Position numbers and translations under genes: made by a program. From positions 1-33,098 of the forward strand of contig JAUCBJ010002637.1 of the NCBI GenBank assembly GCA_032718475.1: a DNA stretch of 33,098 nt, read 5' to 3'. Positions 1-12,720 of the stretch are shown one piece after another (positions within the stretch are counted from its first letter, which is position 1; every line of letters begins with the position of its first letter). Below the pieces are notes generated by a model. That model was not told where the DNA came from and made no database searches. It saw only the letters and a list, made by a program, of their open reading frames with translations. Source of the DNA: Nemertoderma westbladi. Its lineage: Eukaryota > Xenacoelomorpha > Nemertodermatida > Nemertodermatidae.

Positions 1-3000
1 GCAGTGAGTAATATAGTAAACCCATCCTAAGGGATGCAGTGATATATATAATAAACCCGCCCTAAGGGATGCAGTGAATAATATAATAAAACCATCCCAA
101 GGGATGCAGTGAGTAATATAATAAAACCATCCCAAGGGATGCAGTGAGTAATATAATAAACCCACCCTAAGGGATGCAGTGAATAATATAATAAACCCGT
201 CCTAAGGGATGCAGTGATTAATATAATAAAACCATCCCAAGGGATGCAGTGAGTAATATAATAAACCCGTCCTAAGGGATCCAGTGATTAATATAATAAA
301 ACCATCCCAAGGGATGCAGTGAGTAATATAATAAAACCATCCTAAGGGATTCAGTGAGTAATATAGTAAACCCGTCCTAAGGGATGCAGTGAGTAATATA
401 ATAAACCCGCCCTAAGGGATGCAGTGAGTAATATAGTAAACCCATCCAAAGGGATGCAGAGATATATATAATAAACCCGCCCTAAGGGATGCAGTGAATA
501 ATATAATAAACCCGTCCTAAGGGATGCAGTGAGTAATATAGTAAACCCGTCCTAAGGGATGCAGTGAGTAATATAGTAAACCCGTCCTAAGGGATGCAGT
601 GAATAATATAATAAACCCTTCCTAAGGGATGCAGTGAGTAATATAATAAAACCATCCCAAGGGATGCAGTGAGTAATATAGTAAACCCAACCTAAGGGAT
701 GCAGTGAGTAATATAGTAAACCCATCCTAAGGGATGCAGTGAGTAATATAGTAAACCCAACCTAAGGGATGCAGTGAGTAATATAGTAAACACACCCTAA
801 GGGATGCAGTGAATAATATAATAAACCCGTCCTAAGGGATGCAGTGAGTAATATAGTAAACCCGTCCTAAGGGATGCAGTTAATAATATAATAAACCCTT
901 CCTAAGGGATGCAGTGAGTAATATAATAAAACCATCCCAAGGGATGCAGTGAGTAATATAATAAACCCACCCTAAGGGATGCAGTGAATAATATAATAAA
1001 CCCGTCCTAAGGGATGCAGTGAGTAATATAATAAAACCATCCCAAGGGATGCAGTGAGTAATATAATAAAGCCGTCCTAAGGGATGCAGTGAGTAATATA
1101 GTAAACCAATCCTAAAGGATGCAGTGAGTAATATAATAAACCCATCCTAAGGGATGCAGTGAGTAATATAGTAAACCAATCCTAAAGGATGCAGTGAGTA
1201 ATATAATAAAACCATCCCAAGGGATGCAGTGAGTATTATAATAAACCCGTCCTAAGGGATGCAGTGAGTAATATAGTAAACCAATCCTAAAGGATGCAGT
1301 GAGTAATATAATAAACCCATCCTAAGGGATGCAGTGAGTAATATAATAAACCCATCCTAAGGGATGCAGTGATATATATAATAAACCCGCCCTAAGGGAT
1401 GCAGTGAATAATATAATAAACCCGTCCTAAGGGATGCAGTGAGTAATATAATAAAACCAGTCCTAAGGGATGCAGTGAATAATATAATAAACCCGTCCTA
1501 AGGGATGCAGTGAGTAATATAATAAAACCAGTCCTAAGGGATGCAGTGAGTAATATAATAAAACCAGTCCTAAGGGATGCAGTGAGTAATATAATAAAAC
1601 CATCCCAAGGGATGCAGTGAGTAATATAATAAACCCATCCTAAGGGATGCAGTGATATATATAATAAACCCGCCCTAAGGGATGCAGTGAATAATATAAT
1701 AAACCCGTCCTAAGGGATGCAGTGAGTAATATAATAAAACCAGTCCTAAGGGATGCAGTGAGTAATATAATAAAACCAGTCCTAAGGGATGCAGTGAGTA
1801 ATATAATAAAACCATCCCAAGGGATGCAGTGAGTAATATAATAAACCCGTCCTAAGGGATGCAGTGAGTAATATAATAAACCCATCCTAAGGGATGCAGT
1901 GATATATATAATAAACCCGCCCTAAGGGATGCAGTGAATAATATAATAAACCCGTCCTAAGGGATGCAGTGAGTAATATAATAAAACCAGTCCTAAGGGA
2001 TGCAGTGAGTAATATAATAAAACCATCCCAAGGGATGCAGTGAGTAATATGATAAACCCATCCTAAGGGATGCAGTGATATATATAATAAACCCGCCCTA
2101 AGGGATGCAGTGAGTAAGATAGTAAACCCGTCCTAAGGGATGCAGTGAATAATATAATAAACCCTTCCTAAGGGATGCAGTGAGTAATATAATAAAACCA
2201 TCCCAAGGGATGCAGTGAGTAATATAATAAACCCACCCTAAGGGATGCAGTGAATAATATAATAAACCCGTCCTAAAGGATGCAGTGAGTAATATAGTAA
2301 ACCCATCCTAAGGGATGCAGTGATATATATAATAAACCCGCCCTAAGGGATGCAGTGAATAATATAATAAAACCATCCCAAGGGATGCAGTGAGTAATAT
2401 AATAAAACCATCCCAAGGGATGCAGTGAGTAATATAATAAACCCACCCTAAGGGATGCAGTGAATAATATAATAAACCCGTCCTAAGGGATGCAGTGATT
2501 AATATAATAAAACCATCCCAAGGGATGCAGTGAGTAATATAATAAACCCGTCCTAAGGGATCCAGTGATTAATATAATAAAACCATCCCAAGGGATGCAG
2601 TGAGTAATATAATAAAACCATCCTAAGGGATTCAGTGAGTAATATAGTAAACCCGTCCTAAGGGATGCAGTGAGTAATATAATAAACCCGCCCTAAGGGA
2701 TGCAGTGAGTAATATAGTAAACCCATCCAAAGGGATGCAGAGATATATATAATAAACCCGCCCTAAGGGATGCAGTGAATAATATAATAAACCCGTCCTA
2801 AGGGATGCAGTGAGTAATATAGTAAACCCGTCCTAAGGGATGCAGTGAGTAATATAGTAAACCCGTCCTAAGGGATGCAGTGAATAATATAATAAACCCT
2901 TCCTAAGGGATGCAGTGAGTAATATAATAAAACCATCCCAAGGGATGCAGTGAGTAATATAGTAAACCCAACCTAAGGGATGCAGTGAGTAATATAGTAA

Positions 3001-5906
3001 ACCCATCCTAAGGGATGCAGTGAGTAATATAGTAAACCCAACCTAAGGGATGCAGTGAGTAATATAGTAAACACACCCTAAGGGATGCAGTGAATAATAT
3101 AATAAACCCGTCCTAAGGGATGCAGTGAGTAATATAGTAAACCCGTCCTAAGGGATGCAGTTAATAATATAATAAACCCTTCCTAAGGGATGCAGTGAGT
3201 AATATAATAAAACCATCCCAAGGGATGCAGTGAGTAATATAATAAACCCACCCTAAGGGATGCAGTGAATAATATAATAAACCCGTCCTAAGGGATGCAG
3301 TGAGTAATATAATAAAACCATCCCAAGGGATGCAGTGAGTAATATAATAAAGCCGTCCTAAGGGATGCAGTGAGTAATATAGTAAACCAATCCTAAAGGA
3401 TGCAGTGAGTAATATAATAAACCCATCCTAAGGGATGCAGTGAGTAATATAGTAAACCAATCCTAAAGGATGCAGTGAGTAATATAATAAAACCATCCCA
3501 AGGGATGCAGTGAGTATTATAATAAACCCGTCCTAAGGGATGCAGTGAGTAATATAGTAAACCAATCCTAAAGGATGCAGTGAGTAATATAATAAACCCA
3601 TCCTAAGGGATGCAGTGAGTAATATAATAAACCCATCCTAAGGGATGCAGTGATATATATAATAAACCCGCCCTAAGGGATGCAGTGAATAATATAATAA
3701 ACCCGTCCTAAGGGATGCAGTGAGTAATATAATAAAACCAGTCCTAAGGGATGCAGTGAATAATATAATAAACCCGTCCTAAGGGATGCAGTGAGTAATA
3801 TAATAAAACCAGTCCTAAGGGATGCAGTGAGTAATATAATAAAACCAGTCCTAAGGGATGCAGTGAGTAATATAATAAAACCATCCCAAGGGATGCAGTG
3901 AGTAATATAATAAACCCATCCTAAGGGATGCAGTGATATATATAATAAACCCGCCCTAAGGGATGCAGTGAATAATATAATAAACCCGTCCTAAGGGATG
4001 CAGTGAGTAATATAATAAAACCAGTCCTAAGGGATGCAGTGAGTAATATAATAAAACCAGTCCTAAGGGATGCAGTGAGTAATATAATAAAACCATCCCA
4101 AGGGATGCAGTGAGTAATATAATAAACCCGTCCTAAGGGATGCAGTGAGTAATATAATAAACCCATCCTAAGGGATGCAGTGATATATATAATAAACCCG
4201 CCCTAAGGGATGCAGTGAATAATATAATAAACCCGTCCTAAGGGATGCAGTGAGTAATATAATAAAACCAGTCCTAAGGGATGCAGTGAGTAATATAATA
4301 AAACCATCCCAAGGGATGCAGTGAGTAATATGATAAACCCATCCTAAGGGATGCAGTGATATATATAATAAACCCGCCCTAAGGGATGCAGTGAGTAAGA
4401 TAGTAAACCCGTCCTAAGGGATGCAGTGAATAATATAATAAACCCTTCCTAAGGGATGCAGTGAGTAATATAATAAAACCATCCCAAGGGATGCAGTGAG
4501 TAATATAATAAACCCACCCTAAGGGATGCAGTGAATAATATAATAAACCCGTCCTAAAGGATGCAGTGAGTAATATAGTAAACCCATCCTAAGGGATGCA
4601 GTGATATATATAATAAACCCGCCCTAAGGGATGCAGTGAATAATATAATAAAACCATCCCAAGGGATGCAGTGAGTAATATAATAAAACCATCCCAAGGG
4701 ATGCAGTGAGTAATATAATAAACCCACCCTAAGGGATGCAGTGAATAATATAATAAACCCGTCCTAAGGGATGCAGTGATTAATATAATAAAACCATCCC
4801 AAGGGATGCAGTGAGTAATATAATAAACCCGTCCTAAGGGATCCAGTGATTAATATAATAAAACCATCCCAAGGGATGCAGTGAGTAATATAATAAAACC
4901 ATCCTAAGGGATTCAGTGAGTAATATAGTAAACCCGTCCTAAGGGATGCAGTGAGTAATATAATAAACCCGCCCTAAGGGATGCAGTGAGTAATATAGTA
5001 AACCCATCCAAAGGGATGCAGAGATATATATAATAAACCCGCCCTAAGGGATGCAGTGAATAATATAATAAACCCGTCCTAAGGGATGCAGTGAGTAATA
5101 TAGTAAACCCGTCCTAAGGGATGCAGTGAGTAATATAGTAAACCCGTCCTAAGGGATGCAGTGAATAATATAATAAACCCTTCCTAAGGGATGCAGTGAG
5201 TAATATAATAAAACCATCCCAAGGGATGCAGTGAGTAATATAGTAAACCCAACCTAAGGGATGCAGTGAGTAATATAGTAAACCCATCCTAAGGGATGCA
5301 GTGAGTAATATAGTAAACCCAACCTAAGGGATGCAGTGAGTAATATAGTAAACACACCCTAAGGGATGCAGTGAATAATATAATAAACCCGTCCTAAGGG
5401 ATGCAGTGAGTAATATAGTAAACCCGTCCTAAGGGATGCAGTTAATAATATAATAAACCCTTCCTAAGGGATGCAGTGAGTAATATAATAAAACCATCCC
5501 AAGGGATGCAGTGAGTAATATAATAAACCCACCCTAAGGGATGCAGTGAATAATATAATAAACCCGTCCTAAGGGATGCAGTGAGTAATATAATAAAACC
5601 ATCCCAAGGGATGCAGTGAGTAATATAATAAAGCCGTCCTAAGGGATGCAGTGAGTAATATAGTAAACCAATCCTAAAGGATGCAGTGAGTAATATAATA
5701 AACCCATCCTAAGGGATGCAGTGAGTAATATAGTAAACCAATCCTAAAGGATGCAGTGAGTAATATAATAAAACCATCCCAAGGGATGCAGTGAGTATTA
5801 TAATAAACCCGTCCTAAGGGATGCAGTGAGTAATATAGTAAACCAATCCTAAAGGATGCAGTGAGTAATATAATAAACCCATCCTAAGGGATGCAGTGAG
5901 TAATAT
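1..5906. repeat. 65-unit higher-order repeat, period 2281 bp
   Basis: The pattern of unit variants repeats with a period of exactly 2281 bp. The diagnostic GGATCCAGTGATTA variant, the TATGATAAACCC variant and the 36-bp units recur at the same spacing, and copies start at 1, 2282 and 4563. The arithmetic closes: 59 units of 35 bp plus six of 36 bp (those with ACCAGTCC) make 2281. Wherever I compared the copies they were identical. The third copy stops matching near 5906. About 2.6 copies are visible, and the left end is outside the window. Confidence 0.9.
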
Positions 5907-6836
5907 AGTAAACCCGTCCTAAGGGAAGCATGCAGTGAGTAATATAGTAAACCCAACCTAAGGGATGCAGTGAGTAATATAGTAAACCCGTCTTAAGGGA
6001 AGCATCCAGTGAGTAATATAATAAAACCATCCCAAGGGATGCAGTGAATAATATAATAAACCCGTCCTAAGGGATGCAGTGAGTAATATAGTAAACCCGT
6101 CCTAAGGGATGCAGTGAATAATATAATAAACCCTTCCTAAGGGATGCAGTGAGTAATATAATAAAACCATCCCAAGGGATTCAGTGAGATATATAATAAA
6201 CCCGTCCTAAGGGATTCAGTTAGTAATATAATAAAACCATCCTAAGGGATTCAGTTAGTAATATAATAAAACCATCCTAAGGGATTCAGTGAGTAATATA
6301 GTAAACCCGTCCTAAGGGATGCAGTGAGTAATATAATAAAACCATCCCAAGGGATGCAGTGAGTAATATAATAAACCCGTCCAAAGGGATTCAGTTAGTA
6401 ATATAATAAAACCATCCTAAGGGATTCAGTTAGTAATATAATAAAACCATCCTAAGGGATTCAGTGAGTAATATAGTAAACCCGTCCTAAGGGATGCAGT
6501 GAGTAATATAGTAAACCCGTCCTAAGGGATGCAGTGAGTAATATAGTAAATCCATCCTAAGGGATGCAGTGAGTAATATAATAAAACCATCCTAAGGGAT
6601 TCAGTGAGTAATATAGTAAACCCGTCCTAAGGGATGCAGTGAGTAATATAATAAAACCATCCTAAGGGATTCAGTGAGTAATATAGTAAATCCATCCTAA
6701 GGGATTCAGTGAGTAATATAGTAAATCCGCCCTAAGGGATGCAGTGAATAATATAATAAACCCTTCCTAAGGGATGCAGTGAGTAATATAGTAAACCCAT
6801 CCTAAGGGATGCAGTGAGTAATATAGTAAACCCGTC
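1..6836. repeat. 35-bp minisatellite array (array 1)
   Basis: About 195 head-to-tail units of 35 bp, with some 36-bp variants, fill the window from its first base. Units differ at a few fixed positions: GTGAGTAA, GTGAATAA, GTGATTAA or GTGATATA near the start, and CCCATCC, CCCGTCC or ACCATCC later. The array must continue to the left because the window opens inside it. It ends at an abrupt junction with a different array at 6836/6837. One minus-strand frame is locally open and gives short repetitive reading frames; these are not genes. On the plus strand many units contain GCAGTGAGT (donor-like). On the minus strand units contain CTGCATCCCTTAG (acceptor-like). For the leftward-running gene X this DNA would lie in the intron after exon C. 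Confidence 0.97.
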
Positions 6837-9650
6837 GTACCAGCTTGCCCTGTAGATTGCCCCCAACCGAACCCTCTATACATCCAACCTACCAGTTTGC
6901 CCTGTAGATTGCCCCCAACCGAACCCTCTATACATCCAACCTACCAGTTTGCCCTGTAGATTGCGCCCCACGGCACCCTCTCTACCTCTAACCTACCAGT
7001 TTGCCCTGTATATTGCCTTCCACTGAATTCTCTCTACCTCTAACCTACCAGTTTGCCCTGTATATTGCCCTCCACTGAACCATCTCTACCTCTAACCTAC
7101 CAATTTGCCCTGTATATTGCCCTCAACCTCCACTGAACCCTCTCGACCTCTAACCTACCAGTTTACCCCGTATATTGCCATCCACTAAACCCTCTCTACC
7201 TCCAACCTACCAGTTTGCCCTGTATAGTGCCCTCCACTGCACCCTCTCTACCTCTAACCTACCAGTTTGCCCTGTAGATTGCCCCCCACCGAACCCTCTC
7301 TACCTCTAACCTACCAGTTTGCCCTTTATATTGCCCTCCGCTGAACCCTCTCTACCTCTAACCTACCAGTTTGTCCTGTATATTGCCCTCCACTGCACCC
7401 TCTCTACCTCTAACCTACCAGTTTGCCCTGTAGATTGCCCCCCACCGAACCTTCTCTACCTCTAACCTACCAGTTTGCCCTGTAGATTGCCCCCCACCGA
7501 ACCATCTCTACCTCTAACCTACCAGTTTGCCCTGTAGATTGCCCTCCACTGATCCCTATCTACCTCTAACCTACCTGTTTGCCCTGTAGATTGCCCCCCA
7601 CCGAACCTTCTCTACCTCTAACCTACCAGTTTGCCCTGTAGATTGCCCCCCACCGAACCCTCTCTGCCCCTAACCTACCAGTTTGCCCTGTATATTGCCT
7701 TCCGCTGAACCCTCTCTACCTCTAACCTACCAGTTTGTCCTGTATATTGCCCTCCATTGCACCCTCTCTACCTCTAACCTACCAGTTTGCCCTGTAGATT
7801 GCCCCCACCGAACCCTCTCTATCTCTAACCAACCAGTTTGCCCTGTAGATTGCCCCCCACCGAACCATCTCTACCTCTAACCTACCAATTTGCCCTGTAG
7901 ATTGCCCTCCACTGATCCCTCTCTACCTCTAACCTACCTGTTTGCCCTGTAGATTGCCCCCCACCGAACCTTCTCTACCTCTAACCTACCAGTTTGCCCT
8001 GTAGATTGCCCTCCACCGAACCCTCTCTGCCCCTAACCTACCAGTTTGCCCTGTATATTGCCTTCCACTGAACCCTCTCTACCTCTAACCTATCAGTTTG
8101 CTACCTCTAACCTACCAGTTTGTCCTGTATATTGCCTTCCACTGAACCCTCTCTACCTCTAACCTACCAGTTTGCCCTGTAGATTGCCCTCCACTGAACC
8201 CTATCTACCTCTAACCTACCAGTTTGCCCTGTAGATTGCCCTCCAATGAACCCTCTCTACCTCCAACCTACCAGTATGCCCTGTAGATTGCTCCCCACCG
8301 AACCCTCTCTACCTCTAACCTACCAGTTTGCCCTGTAGATTGCCCCCCACCGAACCCTTTCTACCTCTAACCTACCAGTTTGCCCTGTAGATTGCCCCCC
8401 ACCGAACCCTTTCTACCTCTAACCTACCAGTTTGCCCTGTAGATTGCCCCCCACCGAACCATCTCTACCTCTAACCTACCAGTTTGCCCTGTAGATTGCC
8501 CTCCACTGATCCCTCTCTACCTCTAACCTACCTGTTTGCCCTGTAGATTGCCCTCCAATGAACCCTCTCTACCTCCAACCTACCAGTTTGCCCTGTAGAT
8601 TGCCCCCCACCGAACCCTCTCTGCCTCTAACCTACCAGTTTGCCCTGTATATTGCCTTCCACTGAACCCTCTCTACCTCTAACCTATCAGTTTGCAACCT
8701 CTAACCTACCAGTTTGTCCTGTATATTGCCTTCCACTGAACACTCTCTACCTCTAACCTACCAGTTTGCCCTGTAGATTGCCCTCCACTGAACCCTATCT
8801 ACCTCTAACCTACCAGTTTGCCCTGTAGAGTGCCCTCCAATGAACCCTCTCTACCATCAACCTACCAGTTTGCCCTGTAGATTGCCCCCCACCGAACCTT
8901 CTCTACCTCTAACCTACCAGTTTGCCCTGTATATTGCCTTCCACTGAACCCTCTCTACCTCTAACCTATCAGTTTGCTACCTCTAACCTACCAGTTTGTC
9001 CTGTATATTGCCTTCCACTGAACCCTCTCTACCTCTAACCTACCAGTTTGCCCTGTATATTGCCTTCCACTGAACCCTCTCTACTTCTAACCTGCCAGTT
9101 TGCCCTGTATATTGCCCTCCACTGAACCCTCTTTACATTTAACCTACCAGTTTGCCCTGTAGATTGCCCCCCACCGAACCATCTCTGCCTCTAACCTACC
9201 AGTTTGCCCTGTAGATTGCCCTCCACTGAACCCTCTTTACATTTAACCTACCAGTTTTTCCTGTATATTGCCTTCCACTGAACCCTCTCTACTTCTAACC
9301 TGCCAGTTTGCCCTGTATATTGCCCTCCACTGAACCCTCTTTACATTTAACCTACCAGTTTGCCCTGTAGATTGCCCCCCACCGAACCCTCTCTGCCTCT
9401 AACCTACCAGTTTGCCCTCCACTGAACCCTCTTTACATTTAACCTACCAGTTTGCCCTGTAGATTGCCCTCCACAGCACCCTCTCTACCTCTAACCTACC
9501 AGTTTGTCCTGTATATTGCCTTCCACTGAACCCTCTCTACTTCTAACCTGCCAGTTTGCCCTGTATATTGCCCTCCACTGAACCCTCTTTACATTTAACC
9601 TACCAGTTTGCCCTGTAGATTGCCCTCCACAGCACCCTCTCCAGCTCTGC
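6837..9650. repeat. 52-bp minisatellite array (array 2)
   Basis: About 54 units of 52 bp, with occasional shortened units (for example near 8090-8110 and 9415). On the minus strand, the strand of the neighbouring exon, the unit reads through GGCAATCTACAGGGCAAACT and then GGTAGGTTAGAGG, so most units hold a CTG|GTAGGT donor-like site. The right-hand unit merges with coding sequence of exon C near 9604-9650: the last 12 or so codons of that exon are themselves one array unit. The left end joins array 1 directly with no unique spacer. Confidence 0.95.
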
Positions 9651-9919
9651 AGTATGCCTGGCAACCGATGTGCATAGTTATCCCGGCAAACTCCTCCGGT
9701 ACGCCCCCTCGCGGTTCACAACGGACACCGACAACTGCTTTGTAGCATCGCTTTATCAACTCCTTTATCTCAGTACGGGTGCAACAGCCAATCAATAGCC
9801 GCTCTACCTCAGCTGGGTAGCTATGGTAACCGGCGTATACAGCAAACTCTTCCTCGTCCAATCGAGAAAGAGTTTCCTTGTATAACAACATCCGTTCATC
9901 CGGGTGGATTTGGTCAGAA
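9604..9919 (-). CDS. Gene X exon C (internal exon, unidentified protein)
   Basis: A minus-strand exon of 316 bp. The acceptor is TATTTTGTTTCAG at 9920 and up, a good pyrimidine tract and AG. The exon is entered in phase 2: one base completes a codon, then 105 codons follow. The proposed donor CTG|GTAGGT at 9603 ends it in phase 0. The peptide is acidic and helical in look (DERMLLYKETLSRLDEEEF, later RTEIKELIKRCYKAV) with several cysteines and is not low-complexity. I do not recognise the family. Exon B ends in phase 2, so the two join to make a serine codon (AG|T). The last part (EGAVEGNLQGKL) is one unit of array 2. The alternative is that the true donor lies slightly earlier, but the matching earlier position in the exon lacks GT. 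The next exon must lie left of the window, beyond more than 9.6 kb of arrays. Confidence 0.6.
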
Positions 9920-9921
9920 CT

Positions 9922-10482
9922 GAAACAAAATATGGTATATTTTACTGCGGTCATTGCGGTTACTGCTGTCACGTAGTGAGCATAGTCTGCCTTAATACTT
10001 AGTCTATGGTTTCAGATTTGTCTATTTTTCTTATGTATGTCGATTGTGCTCTATCATATCCCCGTGTACTCGGACTGGAATCCGTTCTCTGTTGGGTAGC
10101 TTCTCTTAATTCGATTTTCGTTAAATCAAACGATTACGATTCGTTGATTCGTAATGCATTGTAAGTCTAATATTCAGATAAATTCATTTTTTGTTAAATA
10201 TATAAACTGGGCCGACCGTCGGACTAAATACAATGTGTCTTTCTACAGTATTCAGAATAAACCGACCTATTAGAGAAATAACAAAAGAAATAAGAATATA
10301 TTTTATCTTTACTACCTTGGTAGATAATGATATTCGAACATTTTTAAACATCCAAGATTTGGATGTGATAGAGATTTGGCAACAAAATGGTTGTAGAAAC
10401 CATTTCGGACCACCACAAGGCGCCTTACAGATTTCAACTTTGCTGACGATATTGGTGTTCTGTCGTAGTCGGTGAGCCAGAA
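9922..10482. other. Intron B-C, non-repetitive part
   Basis: AT-rich sequence between the exon C acceptor and the retrotransposon remnant. A plus-strand open stretch of 80 codons lies at 10233-10475, but it has no recognisable domain, and the sequence is AT-rich and intron-like. I see nothing else here. Confidence 0.5.
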
Positions 10483-11470
10483 ATTTTCTACAAATCTTAC
10501 TTAATGATATTGCATGAAATTTGAAATAGAGATAGTTTCACCTCCCTGCTCCTCCGTGGGTGAGCCAGAATTGTTATTTTTGCTTTCATGCTTTTGCTAC
10601 AAGCGTTTATAAAAGGTGTCTCCGTCGATATTGCACCAGTTACACCGCTTATATTCTTCAATCTCATATAAGTTGTTGATTGTTGATGGAAAAAGCTGGC
10701 CGGCCGCGGCCATGTTCTCTGAATGTCTGTAGGTAGGTCGTCCCAAAGTTTGGTGGCCTCTGGTAGGATATGGAGGACCGGGTGAGATTGGACCGGTATA
10801 ATGGTGGTTGGTAGCTTGGAATGCACTGCTGGCTGTTCGAGTGGGATAAGTATGGATAGATTTGGTGAGTGTGAAGTTGTTGTTTAGTTGGGATGTGAGT
10901 TTTGATAGACCCAGTAACTGTAGTCATTGGAATTTATAGAGTGAGGACAGATTCATGGTCATGAGATTTCAAGAGGATTATTCGGATGATTTTTTCTGTA
11001 ATTATATTAGAGGAAGAAGGCAGACAGTGGTGTGAGAATCGCCGCAGTTCCCCACGCCGTGACTTAAGTGGGAGTCAACCATAGAGAATGATATAAGTTA
11101 ATGCACGGTATGTTTAGTGGCAAGAAGTTCTTAGCTTTGTTTATAATTCCAATATTTTTTGCAATTTTTAGTCGAATATAATCGATGTGTTTGTTCCATT
11201 TTAAATTATCGCTGATAAATATACCAGGAATTTTATATGTTTAACTTGTTCAATGTTGTGTGGACCAATTGAGATTTTCGGTAGTAGGCTTATTCTTAAG
11301 TTGCGATTTTTCTGAAAAATCATAAATTTTTTTGTGCTTTGGTGATGTTTAGGGAAAGTTTATTAGTTTGGAGCCATATTATTAGAATATTTTCAAATTT
11401 CGTGTTTGCTAATGTAATCAGATCGTCTGAATATTTATTGGAAATAAATATTGTAATGAATCGATAGCGA
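10483..11470 (-). mobile_element. Decayed non-LTR retrotransposon (LINE) 3' part
   Basis: Translation of the minus strand in shifting frames shows the second half of a reverse transcriptase of the Jockey/CR1-like kind. There is a YSDD catalytic motif near 11430 and then a TNKLSLNITK stretch. Near 11225 follows a segment like FLGI.I.DNLKWNKHIDYI, split by a one-base frameshift. Near 10720-10780 a C-terminal ATKLWDDLPTDIQ motif is typical of these elements. Stops and frameshifts show it is dead. The 5' end is lost near 11470. The 3' UTR (10483-10712) occurs again at 12043-12262. It is inserted in intron B-C in the same orientation as the host gene. Confidence 0.7.
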
Positions 11471-11719
11471 AAAGGAAAAAAAATTTAAATTTGTTGATGA
11501 GGCCGTAATATCATTATCACTGCCATCGCTGTCAGGATCAACCTGTTGACAACCTTCTGCTCTGGAAACCACCATGAAGCAGACATGTTGACCACGCCAA
11601 ACTTGAAAAGTTTGTGGCTGACTGGGTGATTTCATGCGACTTTATTTCTGGGACTGCTGTTCACGGCCTTCTATAATACCATGCCTTGTACTCTACGTAT
11701 GCTACAATCCTACACTAAC

Positions 11720-11919
11720 CTGCTCATTCGAACGTTGCTTAGCAACTGGGTGGCTCCGTGCCAGGAAGCCAGTACCTCCTCTACCGAAACAAATCCAATG
11801 AACCCCTGTCCCGTTGCCATGGTAGAGGCGACCGCATTGAGAGGAGATAGAGACTCTGCTACCGCACTGTGAAACTGAATCTCCAACTCAAGAATCAGAG
11901 ACAAACTCTTTGCGAATAT
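11720..11919 (-). CDS. Gene X exon B (internal exon, unidentified protein)
   Basis: A minus-strand exon of 200 bp. The acceptor is TTTCTCATTAG at 11920-11930 and the donor is AGCAG|GTTAGT at 11719. It is read from phase 0 to phase 2 with no stop: IFAKSLSLILELEIQF through LASWHGATQLLSNVRMS. The peptide is hydrophobic and helical in part, and I do not recognise its family. The support is the coincidence of acceptor, open frame and donor, plus phase agreement with exon A (ends phase 0) and exon C (enters phase 2). No ATG opens the frame at its 5' end, as expected for an internal exon. About 100 bp further on there is a second open stretch (11635 downward), but no convincing acceptor ties it in. 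Confidence 0.55.
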
Positions 11920-12020
11920 CTAATGAGAAATCAATAATTTCACTCCAATTTAATTAAATATGATAATATAATAGATATAACCATGTCCTGGAATATAGTG
12001 TAACGGAGAAATGGATCCCA

Positions 12021-12039
12021 CCCCCCCCCCCCCCCCCCC
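12021..12039. repeat. Poly-C tract, 19 bp
   Basis: An uninterrupted run of C that sits just before the second copy of the LINE 3' sequence (12043). On the minus strand it is a G run at the end of that element. Confidence 0.95.
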
Positions 12040-12042
12040 ATT

Positions 12043-12262
12043 TTTTCTACAAATCGTAATGAGATTGCATGAAATTTGAAATAGAGATAGTTTGTCACCT
12101 CCCTCCTCCTCCGTGGGAGAGCCAGAATTTTTAATTTGCTTTCAATCTTTAGCTACAAGCGTTTGAAAAATGTGTCTCCGGCGATATTTCACCAGTTACA
12201 CTCCAGTTATTCTTCAACCTTATAGTGAGTTGTTGCTACTGATGGAAAGCTGGCCGGCCATG
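12043..12262 (-). mobile_element. Second copy of the LINE 3' sequence
   Basis: About 220 bp closely similar, in direct orientation, to 10483-10712. Shared landmarks are TGCATGAAATTTGAAATAGA, CTCCTCCGTGGG, ACAAGCGTTT, TGTGTCTCCG and AGCTGGCCGGCC. It lacks the reverse transcriptase part, so it is a severely 5'-truncated copy or a related short element. Its right half (12155-12262) also forms part of the left arm of the foldback element. Confidence 0.75.
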
Positions 12263-12720
12263 TAAGGAATCCAAATATGTAACATAATCTAAATTTCGTT
12301 GAAAACTAGCTGAGATTTGAGCGTCAAAAGTTTCATGGTTTTACATCTGCATGAGGCTATTTTATTCTATTAAATAAAAATACCTTATTCTAGAACATTT
12401 TGTTTATTTATGAATAGCTACGTAATAGTATAATTAAAGAGGCATTGCATTGTTGCCCAGCTACATATGGAATAAACAAAATGTTCTAGAACATTGTGTA
12501 TTTATTAAATAGAATAAATGGCCTGCGGGGGAAGCAAATACATGCAACATTCGAATGCCAATATCTCAGCTATTTACCAACCAAATTCAAATGTTTTTAC
12601 AGATTTGGAATCCTTGCACGGTCAGCTTTCTACTAGTGCCAATAAATCACTATAAGGTTGAAGAATGATTGCACTGTGAGCTGTGGAATATCGCCGGAGA
12701 CACATTTTTCAAACACTTGT
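12155..12720. mobile_element. Foldback (long inverted repeat) element
   Basis: Two imperfect inverted arms of about 265 bp (left about 12155-12423, right about 12458-12720) flank a loop of about 34 bp. Matching segments include TGTGTCTCCGGCGATAT against ATATCGCCGGAGACACA, AACCTTATAGTGA against TCACTATAAGGTT, AGCTGAGAT against ATCTCAGCT, and TTCTAGAACATTTTGTTTAT against ATAAACAAAATGTTCTAGAA. The outer 100 bp of the arms is LINE 3'-tail sequence; the inner part is not. The right arm stops exactly where the 60-bp array begins. It could be two head-to-head insertions or a MITE-like foldback unit. Confidence 0.75.

Noticed and set aside
1-9650. CRISPR-like array
   Set aside because: Units are contiguous with no unique spacers, the flanking genes are animal genes and there are no cas genes. 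It is a minisatellite.
10233-10475. 80-codon plus-strand open frame
   Set aside because: AT-rich, no domain, lies in intron B-C beside a dead retrotransposon.
11435-11635. 66-codon minus-strand open frame
   Set aside because: Its second half is the truncated edge of the LINE remnant and no good acceptor joins it to exon B; exon B to exon C fits in phase without it.
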